Of a stretch of 64,000 nt of DNA, positions 48,670-57,060 are shown piece by piece. The DNA is taken from positions 4,575,501-4,639,500 of the forward strand of contig NZ_CP023407.1 of NCBI RefSeq assembly GCF_003665435.1, read 5' to 3'. The notes under the pieces are model-generated. The model searched no databases. It worked only from the letters and a program-made list of their open reading frames with translations, and was not told where the DNA came from. This DNA is from Streptomyces fungicidicus (GTDB lineage Bacteria; Actinomycetota; Actinomycetes; Streptomycetales; Streptomycetaceae). The translations under genes were made by a program, and so were the position numbers. Numbering within the stretch: position 1 is the first letter of the stretch; every line of letters starts with the position of its first letter.

Positions 48670-50976
48670 ATGAGCCGTGCCGCGAACGCCGGGCGGACGA
48701 GGCGGCGACGCAACCGCAAACGGGCGGACATGCCGCTCCTGGGCGGTATCCGTCCCCCGATCGCACTGCTCTGCCTGCTGATCGTCGCCCTGGCCGGTCT
48801 GACGGCGAAGGTGCTCGGGCCCGGTGGTGACGCCGTGGTGCCCGAGGCGGTGCTGACCTCGCAGCAGCACTTCGCGGAGGACGGCGCCATCGCGCTCCGC
48901 GCCTCGATCGACGAGCGGGTCACGGATCTGCAGCGCACCGCCGAAGCGCTGAACAAGGGGGAGCGGGTCGAGCCGGAGGACGTGCTGTCCGACCTGGGAA
49001 AGACGTATCAGAAATGGACCGGCACCACGGTGCTGGATCTGGAGAGCGGGGATGTGCTCGCCGCGCGTGGCGAAAGGATTCCGCTCGCCTGGCTCGACAA
49101 GGACGTCCTCACCGGCGAGCGCGCCCTCACCCCACGCATGGTGCGGCTGGAGACCGGCGACGTCCGCTTGATGACGATGGCGGTCCTCGACTGGAAGGAG
49201 GGGGCGCAGCAACTGCTGATCGCCTCCAACAGCCTGGCGGTGCCCAACGTCACCATGGGCCCGTTCCGCACGATGTCGGTCGTGGCACGGGACGGTGAGG
49301 TCCTCGCCACGGCCGGATTCGAGGAGTCCGAGGCGCTCAACTCGGACAAGCAGCGCGAGGAACTCGCGTTCCTCCAGAAACAGATGTCCCAGCTCTCCGA
49401 CCGGGCCGCCGCCCGCACCGAGGAGCACCCGGTCAGCGCCAGGGAGCCCGGCTCCCGGGGCTACCCCGGCGTCAGCGGGACCCTGCTGGGCGACGACTAC
49501 AACGGTCGGCTCACCACCGCCGGGTACGCCTCGCTCGCCTCCTCCGACCCGGAGGAGAAGGACAGCGTCGCCGCCGGCCTCGGGCTCACCGTGGTGGCCA
49601 TGCTCCCCGTGGTCCAGCAGGCCACCGCCGACACCGGCCGGGAACTGTACGGACTGATCGCCGCCGGTGCCCTGATCGCGGTCGGCCTGCTGGCCGCGGC
49701 CGTGCTGTGGGCGGCCGTGCAGCGGCCCCTGCTGCGGCTGTTCCTGGAGTCCCGCCGGCTCGCCCGCGGCGATCTGACCCGGCCCGTCTCGGTGCCCCGC
49801 TGGGGCGAGGCCGCCCGGATCGGCGCGGCCCTCGAACGGCTGCGGGCACAGCTGCACGGCTCCGGTGAGGGCGAGGGGCCCGCCGCCGGCCGAAGCAAGG
49901 CCCGCCTCGGCCTGCGCGTGCCGCTCGCGGCGACCGCCGTACTGCTGCTGCTGTGGTGCGTGCCCGTCGGCCTGCTGCTGAACCGCACCGACGACTCGGT
50001 CAGCGTGCCCGCCACCATGGTCAACGACCAGCGCGACCGCACCGACCTGGTCGCTGACCGGGTACGCCGGGCACTGAACGAGGCCCAGGCCGACCTGGTC
50101 TCCACCTCCCGGCTGATCGATGCCGACGACCCCCGCGCCACCGACGGACTGCTGGCCGACGCTCTGCGCGAGCACACCCGCTACCAGGCGCTCTACGTCG
50201 TGGACGACGCCGGCGAGGTCCTCGCCCGGGCGGGCGGTGCCGCCCACGACTGGAGCGACGACAAGGACCTCCCCCTGGTCCGGGTGTCCGGCAAGGGGGA
50301 GAAGAAGCCCGTGATCCAGGTCGGCGCGCCGGTGCCCGGGCACAAGGGCAGCACGCTGGTCGGCGAGGTGCGGGTGGAGTTCCTGAACTCGCTGCTGAAG
50401 AGGCCCGGCCTCGGCGAGGTCCGGGTGGTCAACTCCGACGCGGACACACTCGCCGCCAGCAACGGCTTCCTCGCCTTCGAGGACCTGCCCGACGACGCCC
50501 TGCCCGACCTGGTGCGGGCCGGCAACGTGCCGGTCGGCGCCGGACCCGTCGAGAACGGCCTGCTCATCCGCGACGGCGGCAGCGTCACCGTCGCCGCCGC
50601 GGCCCCCTTCTCCGGCGGCGGCGTCGCCTCCGACCTCGGCTGGACAGTCGTCAGCTGGCAGAACGCCAAGCACTTCCAGATCGCCGCCTACGAGCGCGAG
50701 GACCGCAGCGTGCTCGCCGGCCTCCTGGGCCTCGCCGCGATCGTCGTCTGCCTCGGCTGGGTGCACCTGGTCGTCGCACGGCCGCTGGGGGCCCTGGCCG
50801 CCGGTGCCGAGAAGCTCGCCGACGGCGATCTCAAGACCGTGCACTTCCCCCGCTACCAGGACGAGGTCGGGGCCGTCGTCCGCAGCCTCGAACTGATCCG
50901 CCAGCAGTTGCAGGCCCGCCGCCAGAACCAGGCACGCCGGCCCGCCGAGCCCCGGCTCGGCGCCGGAGGAAGGTGA
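48670..50976 (+). CDS. membrane protein with two sensor-HAMP modules and no output domain
   Basis: The 768-residue protein has a basic N-terminus and TM1 at about 28-48. An extracytoplasmic sensor-like domain (about 50-322) and TM2 (about 326-348) follow, then a HAMP-like domain (about 349-398, QRPLLRLFLESRRLARGDLT). TM3 is at about 413-437, a second extracytoplasmic domain is at about 438-672 (TRYQALYVVDDAGEVLARAG), TM4 is at about 680-706, and a second HAMP-like segment (about 707-755, RPLGALAAGAEKLADGDLKT) is next. Only about 13 residues follow, so there is no kinase, cyclase or chemotaxis domain. The ribosome site is AAGGAAG at 48650-48656. It is 6 nt before the PgsB-like gene, so coupling of sensing to polymer synthesis is inferred. 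I do not know a named family for this architecture. Confidence 0.75.
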   Translation: MSRAANAGRTRRRRNRKRADMPLLGGIRPPIALLCLLIVALAGLTAKVLGPGGDAVVPEAVLTSQQHFAEDGAIALRASIDERVTDLQRTAEALNKGERVEPEDVLSDLGKTYQKWTGTTVLDLESGDVLAARGERIPLAWLDKDVLTGERALTPRMVRLETGDVRLMTMAVLDWKEGAQQLLIASNSLAVPNVTMGPFRTMSVVARDGEVLATAGFEESEALNSDKQREELAFLQKQMSQLSDRAAARTEEHPVSAREPGSRGYPGVSGTLLGDDYNGRLTTAGYASLASSDPEEKDSVAAGLGLTVVAMLPVVQQATADTGRELYGLIAAGALIAVGLLAAAVLWAAVQRPLLRLFLESRRLARGDLTRPVSVPRWGEAARIGAALERLRAQLHGSGEGEGPAAGRSKARLGLRVPLAATAVLLLLWCVPVGLLLNRTDDSVSVPATMVNDQRDRTDLVADRVRRALNEAQADLVSTSRLIDADDPRATDGLLADALREHTRYQALYVVDDAGEVLARAGGAAHDWSDDKDLPLVRVSGKGEKKPVIQVGAPVPGHKGSTLVGEVRVEFLNSLLKRPGLGEVRVVNSDADTLAASNGFLAFEDLPDDALPDLVRAGNVPVGAGPVENGLLIRDGGSVTVAAAAPFSGGGVASDLGWTVVSWQNAKHFQIAAYEREDRSVLAGLLGLAAIVVCLGWVHLVVARPLGALAAGAEKLADGDLKTVHFPRYQDEVGAVVRSLELIRQQLQARRQNQARRPAEPRLGAGGR

Positions 50977-50982
50977 CCCGCC

Positions 50983-52506
50983 GTGCTCTACCTGTACTTC
51001 GTCCTGCTGGCCGGGAGCCTGTTCCTGCTCGTCGCGGGCATCGTGGAGCAGCGCCGGCACTACGCCGCCCTGCACTCCATCCCGTCCCGGGTGCTCGTCA
51101 ACGGCATCCGCGGCAAGTCGTCCATCACCCGGCTGTGCGCGGGCGCGCTGCGCGGCGGTGACCTGGTCACCGTGGCCAAGACCACCGGCACCGCCGCCCG
51201 CTTCATCCACCCGGACGCCACCGAGGAGCCCGTCTACCGCAAGTTCGGCATCGCCAACGTCGTCGAGCAGATCGGCATCGTCCGCCGGGCCGCCACCTAC
51301 CGCCCGGACGCCCTCGTCATCGAGTGCATGGCGGTCATGCCGGCCCTGCAGGAGGTCAACCAGAGCAAGCTGATCCGCTCCACGATCGGCGTGCTCTGCA
51401 ACGTCCGCGAGGACCACCTCGCCGAGATGGGCCCCACGCTCGACGACGTGGCCCGCTCGCTGTGCCGCTCGATGCCCGAGGACGGCATCTGCGTCACCGC
51501 CGAGAAGGAGCGCTTCCACATCCTCCAGGAGGAGGCGGACGCCCGGAACTGCAAGCTGGTCTACGCCGACCCCGAGATGGTCACCGACGAGGAGCTGCGC
51601 GGCTTCAGCTGGTTCACCTTCAAGGAGAACGTGGCCATCGCCCTGGTCGTCGCCGAGCTGCTGGGCGTGGAGCGCAAGGTCGCCCTGCAGGGCATGTACG
51701 ACGCCCCGCCGGACCCGGGTGTGCTCTCCGTGGAGCGCTACGCGGCCCCCGACGGCAAGCGGCTCGCCTTCGCCAACGTCTTCGCGGCCAACGACCCCGA
51801 GTCGACGCTGATGAACATCAACCAGCTGCTCGACCTCGGAGCGATCCGCCGCCCGCTCAACGTCGTGATCAACTGCCGCCCGGACCGGGTGGAGCGCAAC
51901 GGGCAGATGGGCGAGATCATCCCCGACCTGCAGCCGGACAACGTCTTCGTCATCGGGCACCCGTCCAAGAGCGCCATCGACGCCATCCCCGCCGAGTGGC
52001 GCGACCGGGCGGTCGACCTGGGCGGTGAGCGGCGCTCCGCCGACGAGTTCATGCCGGCCCTGCTCGGCCGCATGTCCGACGGCTCCTCCCTGGTCGCCAT
52101 CGGCAACATCCACGGACAGGGCGAGGAACTCCTGGAGTACCTGGCCGAACTCCCGGCGGACGACAGCGACGCCGACGCCGCCGAGCCGAGCCCGGCCGCC
52201 GTCCCCGCCCAGGCGCCGCGCATGGACCCGTACGCGTCCTACCCGACGGCGTACGAGGAGCGCTACCAGGCGTCGCAGACCCAGGAGATCCCGGTGGTCC
52301 ACCTCCCGGCCCAGCCGGGCGGACCGTACGGACAGCAGGGACAGCCCGGCCAGTACCAGCAGTACGGGCAGGCCCAGCAGCCCGCTCCCGCCCCGGAGCC
52401 CTACCCGTACTACGACGACCCGTTCTTCGCCGATCCGCACGAGCCGCACCACGACGGAAACCGGTATCCGACCGCCGAGGGCGGCGGACCGACCCCGCGC
52501 CGCTGA
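50983..52506 (+). CDS. pgsB: PgsB/CapB-like poly-gamma-glutamate synthase with C-terminal tail
   Basis: This 507-residue, ATP-dependent amide ligase is related to Mur ligases. An N-terminal membrane helix (LYLYFVLLAGSLFLLVAGIV) is followed by the P-loop VNGIRGKSS (40-48, where Bacillus has a TRGKSS-type loop). Further PgsB segments are IECMAVMPALQEVNQSKLIR, CNVREDHLAEMGPTLDDVA, FTFKENVAIALVVAELLG, and NVFAANDPEST. The core ends near residue 394, close to the length I recall for B. subtilis PgsB. Residues about 395-507 form a Pro/Gln/Tyr/Gly-rich tail (such as YGQQGQPGQYQQYGQAQQPA), which is unusual. It is between the sensor gene and pgsC. The amino acid used and the product are not certain. 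Confidence 0.9.
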   Translation: MLYLYFVLLAGSLFLLVAGIVEQRRHYAALHSIPSRVLVNGIRGKSSITRLCAGALRGGDLVTVAKTTGTAARFIHPDATEEPVYRKFGIANVVEQIGIVRRAATYRPDALVIECMAVMPALQEVNQSKLIRSTIGVLCNVREDHLAEMGPTLDDVARSLCRSMPEDGICVTAEKERFHILQEEADARNCKLVYADPEMVTDEELRGFSWFTFKENVAIALVVAELLGVERKVALQGMYDAPPDPGVLSVERYAAPDGKRLAFANVFAANDPESTLMNINQLLDLGAIRRPLNVVINCRPDRVERNGQMGEIIPDLQPDNVFVIGHPSKSAIDAIPAEWRDRAVDLGGERRSADEFMPALLGRMSDGSSLVAIGNIHGQGEELLEYLAELPADDSDADAAEPSPAAVPAQAPRMDPYASYPTAYEERYQASQTQEIPVVHLPAQPGGPYGQQGQPGQYQQYGQAQQPAPAPEPYPYYDDPFFADPHEPHHDGNRYPTAEGGGPTPRR

Positions 52507-52559
52507 CCACCCGCGGGCCGCCCGCCTCGCCCACCCCGTCCACCCGCCCGGAGACCTCG

Positions 52560-53042
52560 TTGACCACCGCCGCACTGACCCCCGAGATGGCCGCCCTCGG
52601 CATCGCCATAGGCCTGTTCTTCTCGCTGCTGTGCTACCTCACCACCAATCTGTCCCCCGGTGGCATGATCACGCCGGGCTGGATCGCGCTGACCCTCATC
52701 GAGGACCTCCAGCGCGCGGCCATGATGGTGGGCGTCACCGCGCTGACCTACGCGGGCACCAAGATCATGCAGCGGCTGGTGATCCTCTACGGCAAGCGGC
52801 TGTTCGCCGCCGTGGTGCTGCTGGGCGTGCTGCTGCAGGCCACGGTGATGATCGTGCTCTCGCTCGAGTTCCCGCTCCTGTACGGCAACCAGACCCTCGG
52901 CTTCATCGTGCCCGGCCTGGTCGCCTACCAGATGGTCCGCCAGCCCAAGGGCGCCACCCTGCTGGCCACGGGCACCGTCTCCCTCATGGCCTACATCGTC
53001 GTCGCCGCCGGCCTGCTGCTCGGCGTCATGCCCACCGTCTGA
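52560..53042 (+). CDS. pgsC: PgsC/CapC-like poly-gamma-glutamate membrane subunit
   Basis: The 160-residue membrane protein has about five hydrophobic helices. Segments in common with PgsC/CapC are GLFFSLLCYLTTNLSPGGMI, ITPGWIALTLIED, VILYGKRLFAAVVLLGVLLQ (compare Bacillus MILYGRRKFAAML), and LGFIVPGLVAYQMVRQPKGA. The TTG at 52560 has GGAGA at 52551-52555. It forms the ligase complex with PgsB in Bacillus. The gap to PgsB is 53 nt and to the hydrolase gene 34 nt, so one operon is likely. Confidence 0.88.
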   Translation: MTTAALTPEMAALGIAIGLFFSLLCYLTTNLSPGGMITPGWIALTLIEDLQRAAMMVGVTALTYAGTKIMQRLVILYGKRLFAAVVLLGVLLQATVMIVLSLEFPLLYGNQTLGFIVPGLVAYQMVRQPKGATLLATGTVSLMAYIVVAAGLLLGVMPTV

Positions 53043-53076
53043 GACCCACTGACCAATGACAACGGAGGAGTGAACG

Positions 53077-54162
53077 GTGGCAGGGAAAGCCAAGAAGAAG
53101 TCGCGTCCGGTCGTCTCCGGCCTCGTGGTGCTGGTGCTCGTCGCGACCTCCGGCTACCTCACCCTGGAACTGCGCAAGCAGGAGGAGCCGGGCGTCACGG
53201 AGGTCCGCAACGTCGGAGTCCTGGACGGCGGCGGCTCCGGGGCCGGCTCCAAGGACAAGGGCGAGGAGCGCTGGTCCCGGCTGGAGAACCCCGCGCGCTC
53301 CGTGCTGCGCGACGGGAACGGCCGTATCCAGGCCGTCTTCACCGACGGGGCGCGCACCGCCACGCTGACCGGACCGGCACGCACCTTCGAGGAGCCGGCC
53401 TCGACCTCCTCCAAGGTCTCCACCACGGACTGGGTCCGGCTCATGCCCGAGACCTGGAAGAAGGGCGGCGAGAAGGAGGCGTGGTTCAAGGAGTGGTACG
53501 CCGAGTACCGGGACAGCAAGGAGGACGATCTGTTCGCCTTCGCCTTCCAGTACGTGGCGGGCGCCCCGCAGAAGAAGGACGAGCAGGGCATCGCCTACGC
53601 CGGTGACGCGGACTTCGGACCGCTGAACACCACCGGCGCCGAGGGCGGCGACCTGCGCCTGGAGCAGTCCGACTTCTACGACTATCTCGGCGTCCAGTAC
53701 CCGTTCCGGGACGGCACCTTCGGCACGCCGGAGGCCATGCGCGCCAAGTCCCTGGACTGCTCAGGCTTCATCCGCATGGTGCTCGGCTACCGCGCCCGCT
53801 ACCCGCTGATGTCCTCGGACAAGGCCGCCGGCGACGGCCTGCCCCGCACCGCCAACGGCATGTCCCGCTCCGGGGAGGGCGTCGACGTGCTCCCGCTGAC
53901 CGGGATCACGCCGGACGACCGGCCGTCCAACATCGACCAGCTCCAGCCCGGCGACCTCGTCTTCTTCAAGCTCGACACCCGCACCAAGGAGCGGCTCGAC
54001 CACGTGGGCATGGTGCTCGGCTACGACACCGAGGGCCACCTGATCTTCGTGTCCAGCCGGGAAGAGGTCAACGGCCCGACCATCGGCGACATCGGCGGCG
54101 TCTCCCGTCTGGACGGCAACGGCTACTACGCCAAGACGCTGCGCAGCGCCAAGAGGCTCTGA
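53077..54162 (+). CDS. NlpC/P60-family hydrolase with membrane anchor
   Basis: The 361-residue protein has a signal anchor (VVSGLVVLVLVATSGYLTL, about residues 12-30). A region of about 160 residues without a known domain follows. The NlpC/P60 domain is at about 200-361. Catalytic Cys228 is in AKSLDCSGFIRMVLGYR, and His309 is in RLDHVGMVLGYDTEGHLIFV. A third polar residue is probably the Ser/Asn pair in VSSREEVNG. The GTG start has GGAGGAG at 53064-53070. NlpC/P60 enzymes cut gamma-D-glutamyl bonds, and B. subtilis PgdS is a PGA hydrolase of this type. A role in trimming, releasing or anchoring the polymer, or in opening peptidoglycan for it, is inferred. Confidence 0.88.
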   Translation: MAGKAKKKSRPVVSGLVVLVLVATSGYLTLELRKQEEPGVTEVRNVGVLDGGGSGAGSKDKGEERWSRLENPARSVLRDGNGRIQAVFTDGARTATLTGPARTFEEPASTSSKVSTTDWVRLMPETWKKGGEKEAWFKEWYAEYRDSKEDDLFAFAFQYVAGAPQKKDEQGIAYAGDADFGPLNTTGAEGGDLRLEQSDFYDYLGVQYPFRDGTFGTPEAMRAKSLDCSGFIRMVLGYRARYPLMSSDKAAGDGLPRTANGMSRSGEGVDVLPLTGITPDDRPSNIDQLQPGDLVFFKLDTRTKERLDHVGMVLGYDTEGHLIFVSSREEVNGPTIGDIGGVSRLDGNGYYAKTLRSAKRL

Positions 54163-54183
54163 CGCCCGGCCCCGCGGTGGCGG

Positions 54184-55071
54184 CTACTCGTTGGCCGCCG
54201 CCGACGCCTGGGCCTGGCCGCGGCGGTGGATCTGGCGGACCGTGAAGGTCTGGAGGTCGTCGCCGGTGGCGAAGACGGCCGTGTCCTTCGTCGTCACGTC
54301 CTTGCCGGCGGTGAAGCCGGCCAGGGTGAAGTAGGCGTAGCGGCCGTAGGAGTTGGTGGTCGAGCGGCAGACCGCGCCGGAGCAGAAGTCCTTGACGCCC
54401 CCGCCCGACAGCGACTTCACGATGCTCTTCTTGTCCGCCTGCTGCTTGGCCTTCGTCGCCTGGGCCTCGGTCTCGAAGACCGCCACGCCGACCGTCACCG
54501 CCACGTCGTCCTTGGTGTAGGTGACCCGGATCAGGCGGGTGCAGTCGTTGTCGTCGAGGACCTTGGGGAGCGTGGCCTTCGCCGCCGACGCGCAGTTCGT
54601 GGTGTCGGCCGTCGGACCCTTCTTGTACACCGTCTCACCCATGGTCAGCTGGGTGCCGGGGAAGAGGATGTCGGGGCTCAGCGGGGCCTTGTCCTTCTTC
54701 GCGCTGGCGATGAAGTCCTTCGGGTCCAGCGGGGGCGGTGCGCTCGTCGGGGCGAACGACGGGACCGTGCCCGTGGGGCTCGGGATGTCGATGTCGGAGC
54801 CGCCCGGCAGCTGGGACGAGGTCCCCGGGGAGGCCTCGCTGCCGCCGTTCGCCGAGACGACGGCGACCGCCACCGCCGTGCCTATCGCGACGGTGGCCAG
54901 TGCCCCGCCGCCTATGAACAGCAGCCGGCGCCGCTTGCTGCGGGCCTCGGAGGCGTCGGCGAGCGCGGCCCAGTCGGGTGACTGTCCGGAGCCTCCGCCG
55001 TTCCAGGGCTGCTGGGAATTCGGTTTCCAGGGATCCCACTGCTGAGGAGGTCCCCCCTGCCCAAGACTCAT
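54184..55071 (-). CDS. membrane-anchored extracytoplasmic protein of unknown function
   Basis: This is a protein of about 295 residues. A Pro/Gln/Trp-rich cytoplasmic start (MSLGQGGPPQQWDPWKPNSQ) is followed by one transmembrane helix (LLFIGGGALATVAIGTAVAV, about residues 49-68) after KRRR. A Ser/Pro-rich linker and an extracellular domain of about 170 residues with four Cys (NCASAAK, NDCTRL, DFCSGAVCRS) come next. No known fold is recognised. Such proteins are common in Streptomyces. An alternative ATG at 55080 lies 7 nt after a possible -10, downstream of TTGACA (minus strand, 55111-55116), so a leaderless mRNA is possible. It is convergent with the hydrolase gene and divergent from the GT87-like gene. 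Confidence 0.75.
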   Translation of the reverse strand: MSLGQGGPPQQWDPWKPNSQQPWNGGGSGQSPDWAALADASEARSKRRRLLFIGGGALATVAIGTAVAVAVVSANGGSEASPGTSSQLPGGSDIDIPSPTGTVPSFAPTSAPPPLDPKDFIASAKKDKAPLSPDILFPGTQLTMGETVYKKGPTADTTNCASAAKATLPKVLDDNDCTRLIRVTYTKDDVAVTVGVAVFETEAQATKAKQQADKKSIVKSLSGGGVKDFCSGAVCRSTTNSYGRYAYFTLAGFTAGKDVTTKDTAVFATGDDLQTFTVRQIHRRGQAQASAAANE

Positions 55072-55145
55072 GGGGCGCATCTTAGACGGGGTAAGGGGTG
55101 TGCTGGTCCCTGTCAACGGGGCGGGGAGCGCCTAGCGTTGCGGGC

Positions 55146-56342
55146 ATGGTGACGGGCAAAAGCGACATCTCCGGGTGGTTGGTGCGGCCCGCGAGGTGGC
55201 ACCTGTGGGCCGGACTCGCGGCGGTGCTGGGCGCGCTGACGGTGCGTACGGTGCTGGTGACCTCGGGCGGAGGCATGGACAACGCGATCGTCGTGGACGC
55301 CGCGCGGACCTGGCTGGACGGTGGATCGCCGTACGACGACCGGCACTTCCTCTATTTCCCGAGCGCGGTCATGGCCGCCGTTCCGCCGGCGCTGCTGCCG
55401 CGGTCCGTGCTCGACGTGCTGGGGCCGGTGGCCGCGGTCCTCGCCCTCGCGCTGGGCTGGGCGTGCGCCCTGCGGCTGCACCGGGTGCCGCTGGGCAGCC
55501 GGCTCGCCGCCCTCGGCCTGCTGGGCCTCGCGGCCGGCTTCGCGCCGTTCGGGCAGCTGGTGCGGCTGGGCAACTGGACGGTGACGGCCGCGCTGGCGCT
55601 GCCGCTCTGCCTGCTGCTGGCGAGCCGGGGCCGGTGGGTCGCGGCGGGGGCGGTGATCGGGGTGGCCGTGGCGCTGAAGCCGCTGCTCGCGCCGATGGCG
55701 CTGCTGTTCCTCTTCGCGCGCCGGTGGCGGGCGCTGGCCGTGCTGGTGCTGGTACCGGTGGCGGCGTCGGTGGCGGCGGCGCTCTTCCTGCCCGACCCGA
55801 CGGGCTTCTTCACCCGCACCCTGCCGTTCCTGCTGCGCGGGGACGACGCCTTCCTGCGGCTCTACGAGGCCTCGCCGGCCGTGGTGCTGCCCCGGCTCGG
55901 CGTGCCGGAGACCCCGGCCGTGGTGCTCGCCGCTCTCGCGGCCGCCGCCGGTGTGGTCTGCGCGTACCGGCGCTGGCGCGGGCCCGGTCCGGCGCCGCTG
56001 CGGCTGGCGGAGACCTCCGCCGGGCTGATGCTCTCCGCGTTCCTGGTGTCGAGGCCCTCCTACAACCACTACCTCCTGGTCGTGCTGCCGCTGCTGCTGG
56101 CCGGGTTGCCGTACGCGGGGTCGGTGGCGCGGCGGCCCTGGTTCTGGCTCGCCCTGGTGCCGCAGCTGCCGGGGGTCACCTGGCCGTGGCTGGAGTCGCC
56201 GCGGCGCCGGGCCTTCCAGGACGCGGTCACGCTGTGCGTGCTGGCGGTGACGGTCTCCTACCACTGCGTCCGGGGCGCGCGGGAGGAGGCGGGCCCGAGG
56301 GGGACGCCGGGGGAGCGGCGTCCGGCCGTAGAATCGGCGTAG
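55146..56342 (+). CDS. GT87-family (DUF2029) membrane glycosyltransferase-like protein
   Basis: This 398-residue integral membrane protein has about nine or ten hydrophobic segments. The first loop has DAARTWLDGGSPYDDRHFLY with the acidic residues expected in GT-C transferases, followed by FPSAVMAAVPPALLP. Later are GAVIGVAVALKPLLAPMALL and FLVSRPSYNHYLLVVLPLLL. GT87 enzymes use polyprenyl-phosphate mannose or arabinose in cell-envelope glycan synthesis. The substrate here is unknown. It follows the polymer locus, but a functional link is not shown. The ATG at 55146 lacks a strong ribosome site. Confidence 0.8.
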   Translation: MVTGKSDISGWLVRPARWHLWAGLAAVLGALTVRTVLVTSGGGMDNAIVVDAARTWLDGGSPYDDRHFLYFPSAVMAAVPPALLPRSVLDVLGPVAAVLALALGWACALRLHRVPLGSRLAALGLLGLAAGFAPFGQLVRLGNWTVTAALALPLCLLLASRGRWVAAGAVIGVAVALKPLLAPMALLFLFARRWRALAVLVLVPVAASVAAALFLPDPTGFFTRTLPFLLRGDDAFLRLYEASPAVVLPRLGVPETPAVVLAALAAAAGVVCAYRRWRGPGPAPLRLAETSAGLMLSAFLVSRPSYNHYLLVVLPLLLAGLPYAGSVARRPWFWLALVPQLPGVTWPWLESPRRRAFQDAVTLCVLAVTVSYHCVRGAREEAGPRGTPGERRPAVESA

Positions 56343-56363
56343 CCCACCTCGGACGGGGTCGTT

Positions 56364-56393
56364 TTGACCCGTCCGGCCGAGGGTGGGTATCCT
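56364..56393 (+). promoter_or_regulatory. probable rplM-rpsI promoter
   Basis: TTGACC (56364-56369) and TATCCT (56388-56393) have an 18-bp spacer. The -35 overlaps the right arm of a GGACGGG/CCCGTCC hairpin (56351-56357 / 56367-56373), which may terminate the upstream gene. A start near 56400 gives a leader of about 175 nt. Confidence 0.65.
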
Positions 56394-56575
56394 GCTTGTT
56401 CGTTGTGTGTAGTGGCTTGCTCATTCTCACGTGAGGGGCCCTTACACCGGTCCACCGGGACCGATGACCAGCGACCAGCGCGCGGTTTGCGTCACCGCGG
56501 TGCGGTCAGGGCTGTCGTGATCGTCTTCGGTGACCTTGTCAGGACCATTCACTGAAGAAGCGAAGGCTACGAACC

Positions 56576-57019
56576 GTGCGTACGTACAGCCCCAAGCCCG
56601 GCGATGTGACGCGCCAGTGGCACGTCATCGACGCTCAGGACGTTGTCCTGGGTCGTCTGGCCTCCACTGCGGCCTCCATCCTGCGCGGCAAGCACAAGCC
56701 GATCTACGCCCCCCACGTCGACACCGGTGACTTCGTCATCATCATCAACGCGGACAAGGTGCACCTCTCCGGCAACAAGCGGACCCAGAAGATGGCGTAC
56801 CGCCACTCGGGTTACCCGGGTGGTCTGCGCTCCGTCCGCTACGACGAGCTGCTCGACAAGAACCCCGAGAAGGCCATCGAGAAGGCCGTCAAGGGCATGC
56901 TCCCCAAGAACACCCTGGGCCGTCAGATGCTTTCCAAGCTGAAGGTCTACTCGGGCGACCAGCACCCGCACGCTGCCCAGCAGCCGGTGCCGTTCGAGAT
57001 CACCCAGGTCGCGCAGTAA
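56576..57019 (+). CDS. rplM: 50S ribosomal protein L13
   Basis: This 147-residue early assembly protein begins MRTYSPKPGDVTRQWHVIDA and has LGRLASTAASILRGKHKPIY and ATRHSGYPGGLR-like YRHSGYPGGLRSVRYDELLD. The GTG at 56576 has GAAGAAG and GAAGGC purine-rich runs upstream. It is paired with rpsI 41 nt downstream, the common rplM-rpsI operon. Confidence 0.98.
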   Translation: MRTYSPKPGDVTRQWHVIDAQDVVLGRLASTAASILRGKHKPIYAPHVDTGDFVIIINADKVHLSGNKRTQKMAYRHSGYPGGLRSVRYDELLDKNPEKAIEKAVKGMLPKNTLGRQMLSKLKVYSGDQHPHAAQQPVPFEITQVAQ

Positions 57020-57060
57020 GTCCGGCCACCCCTAAGACTGAAGAGAATCTGAGGAGAATC

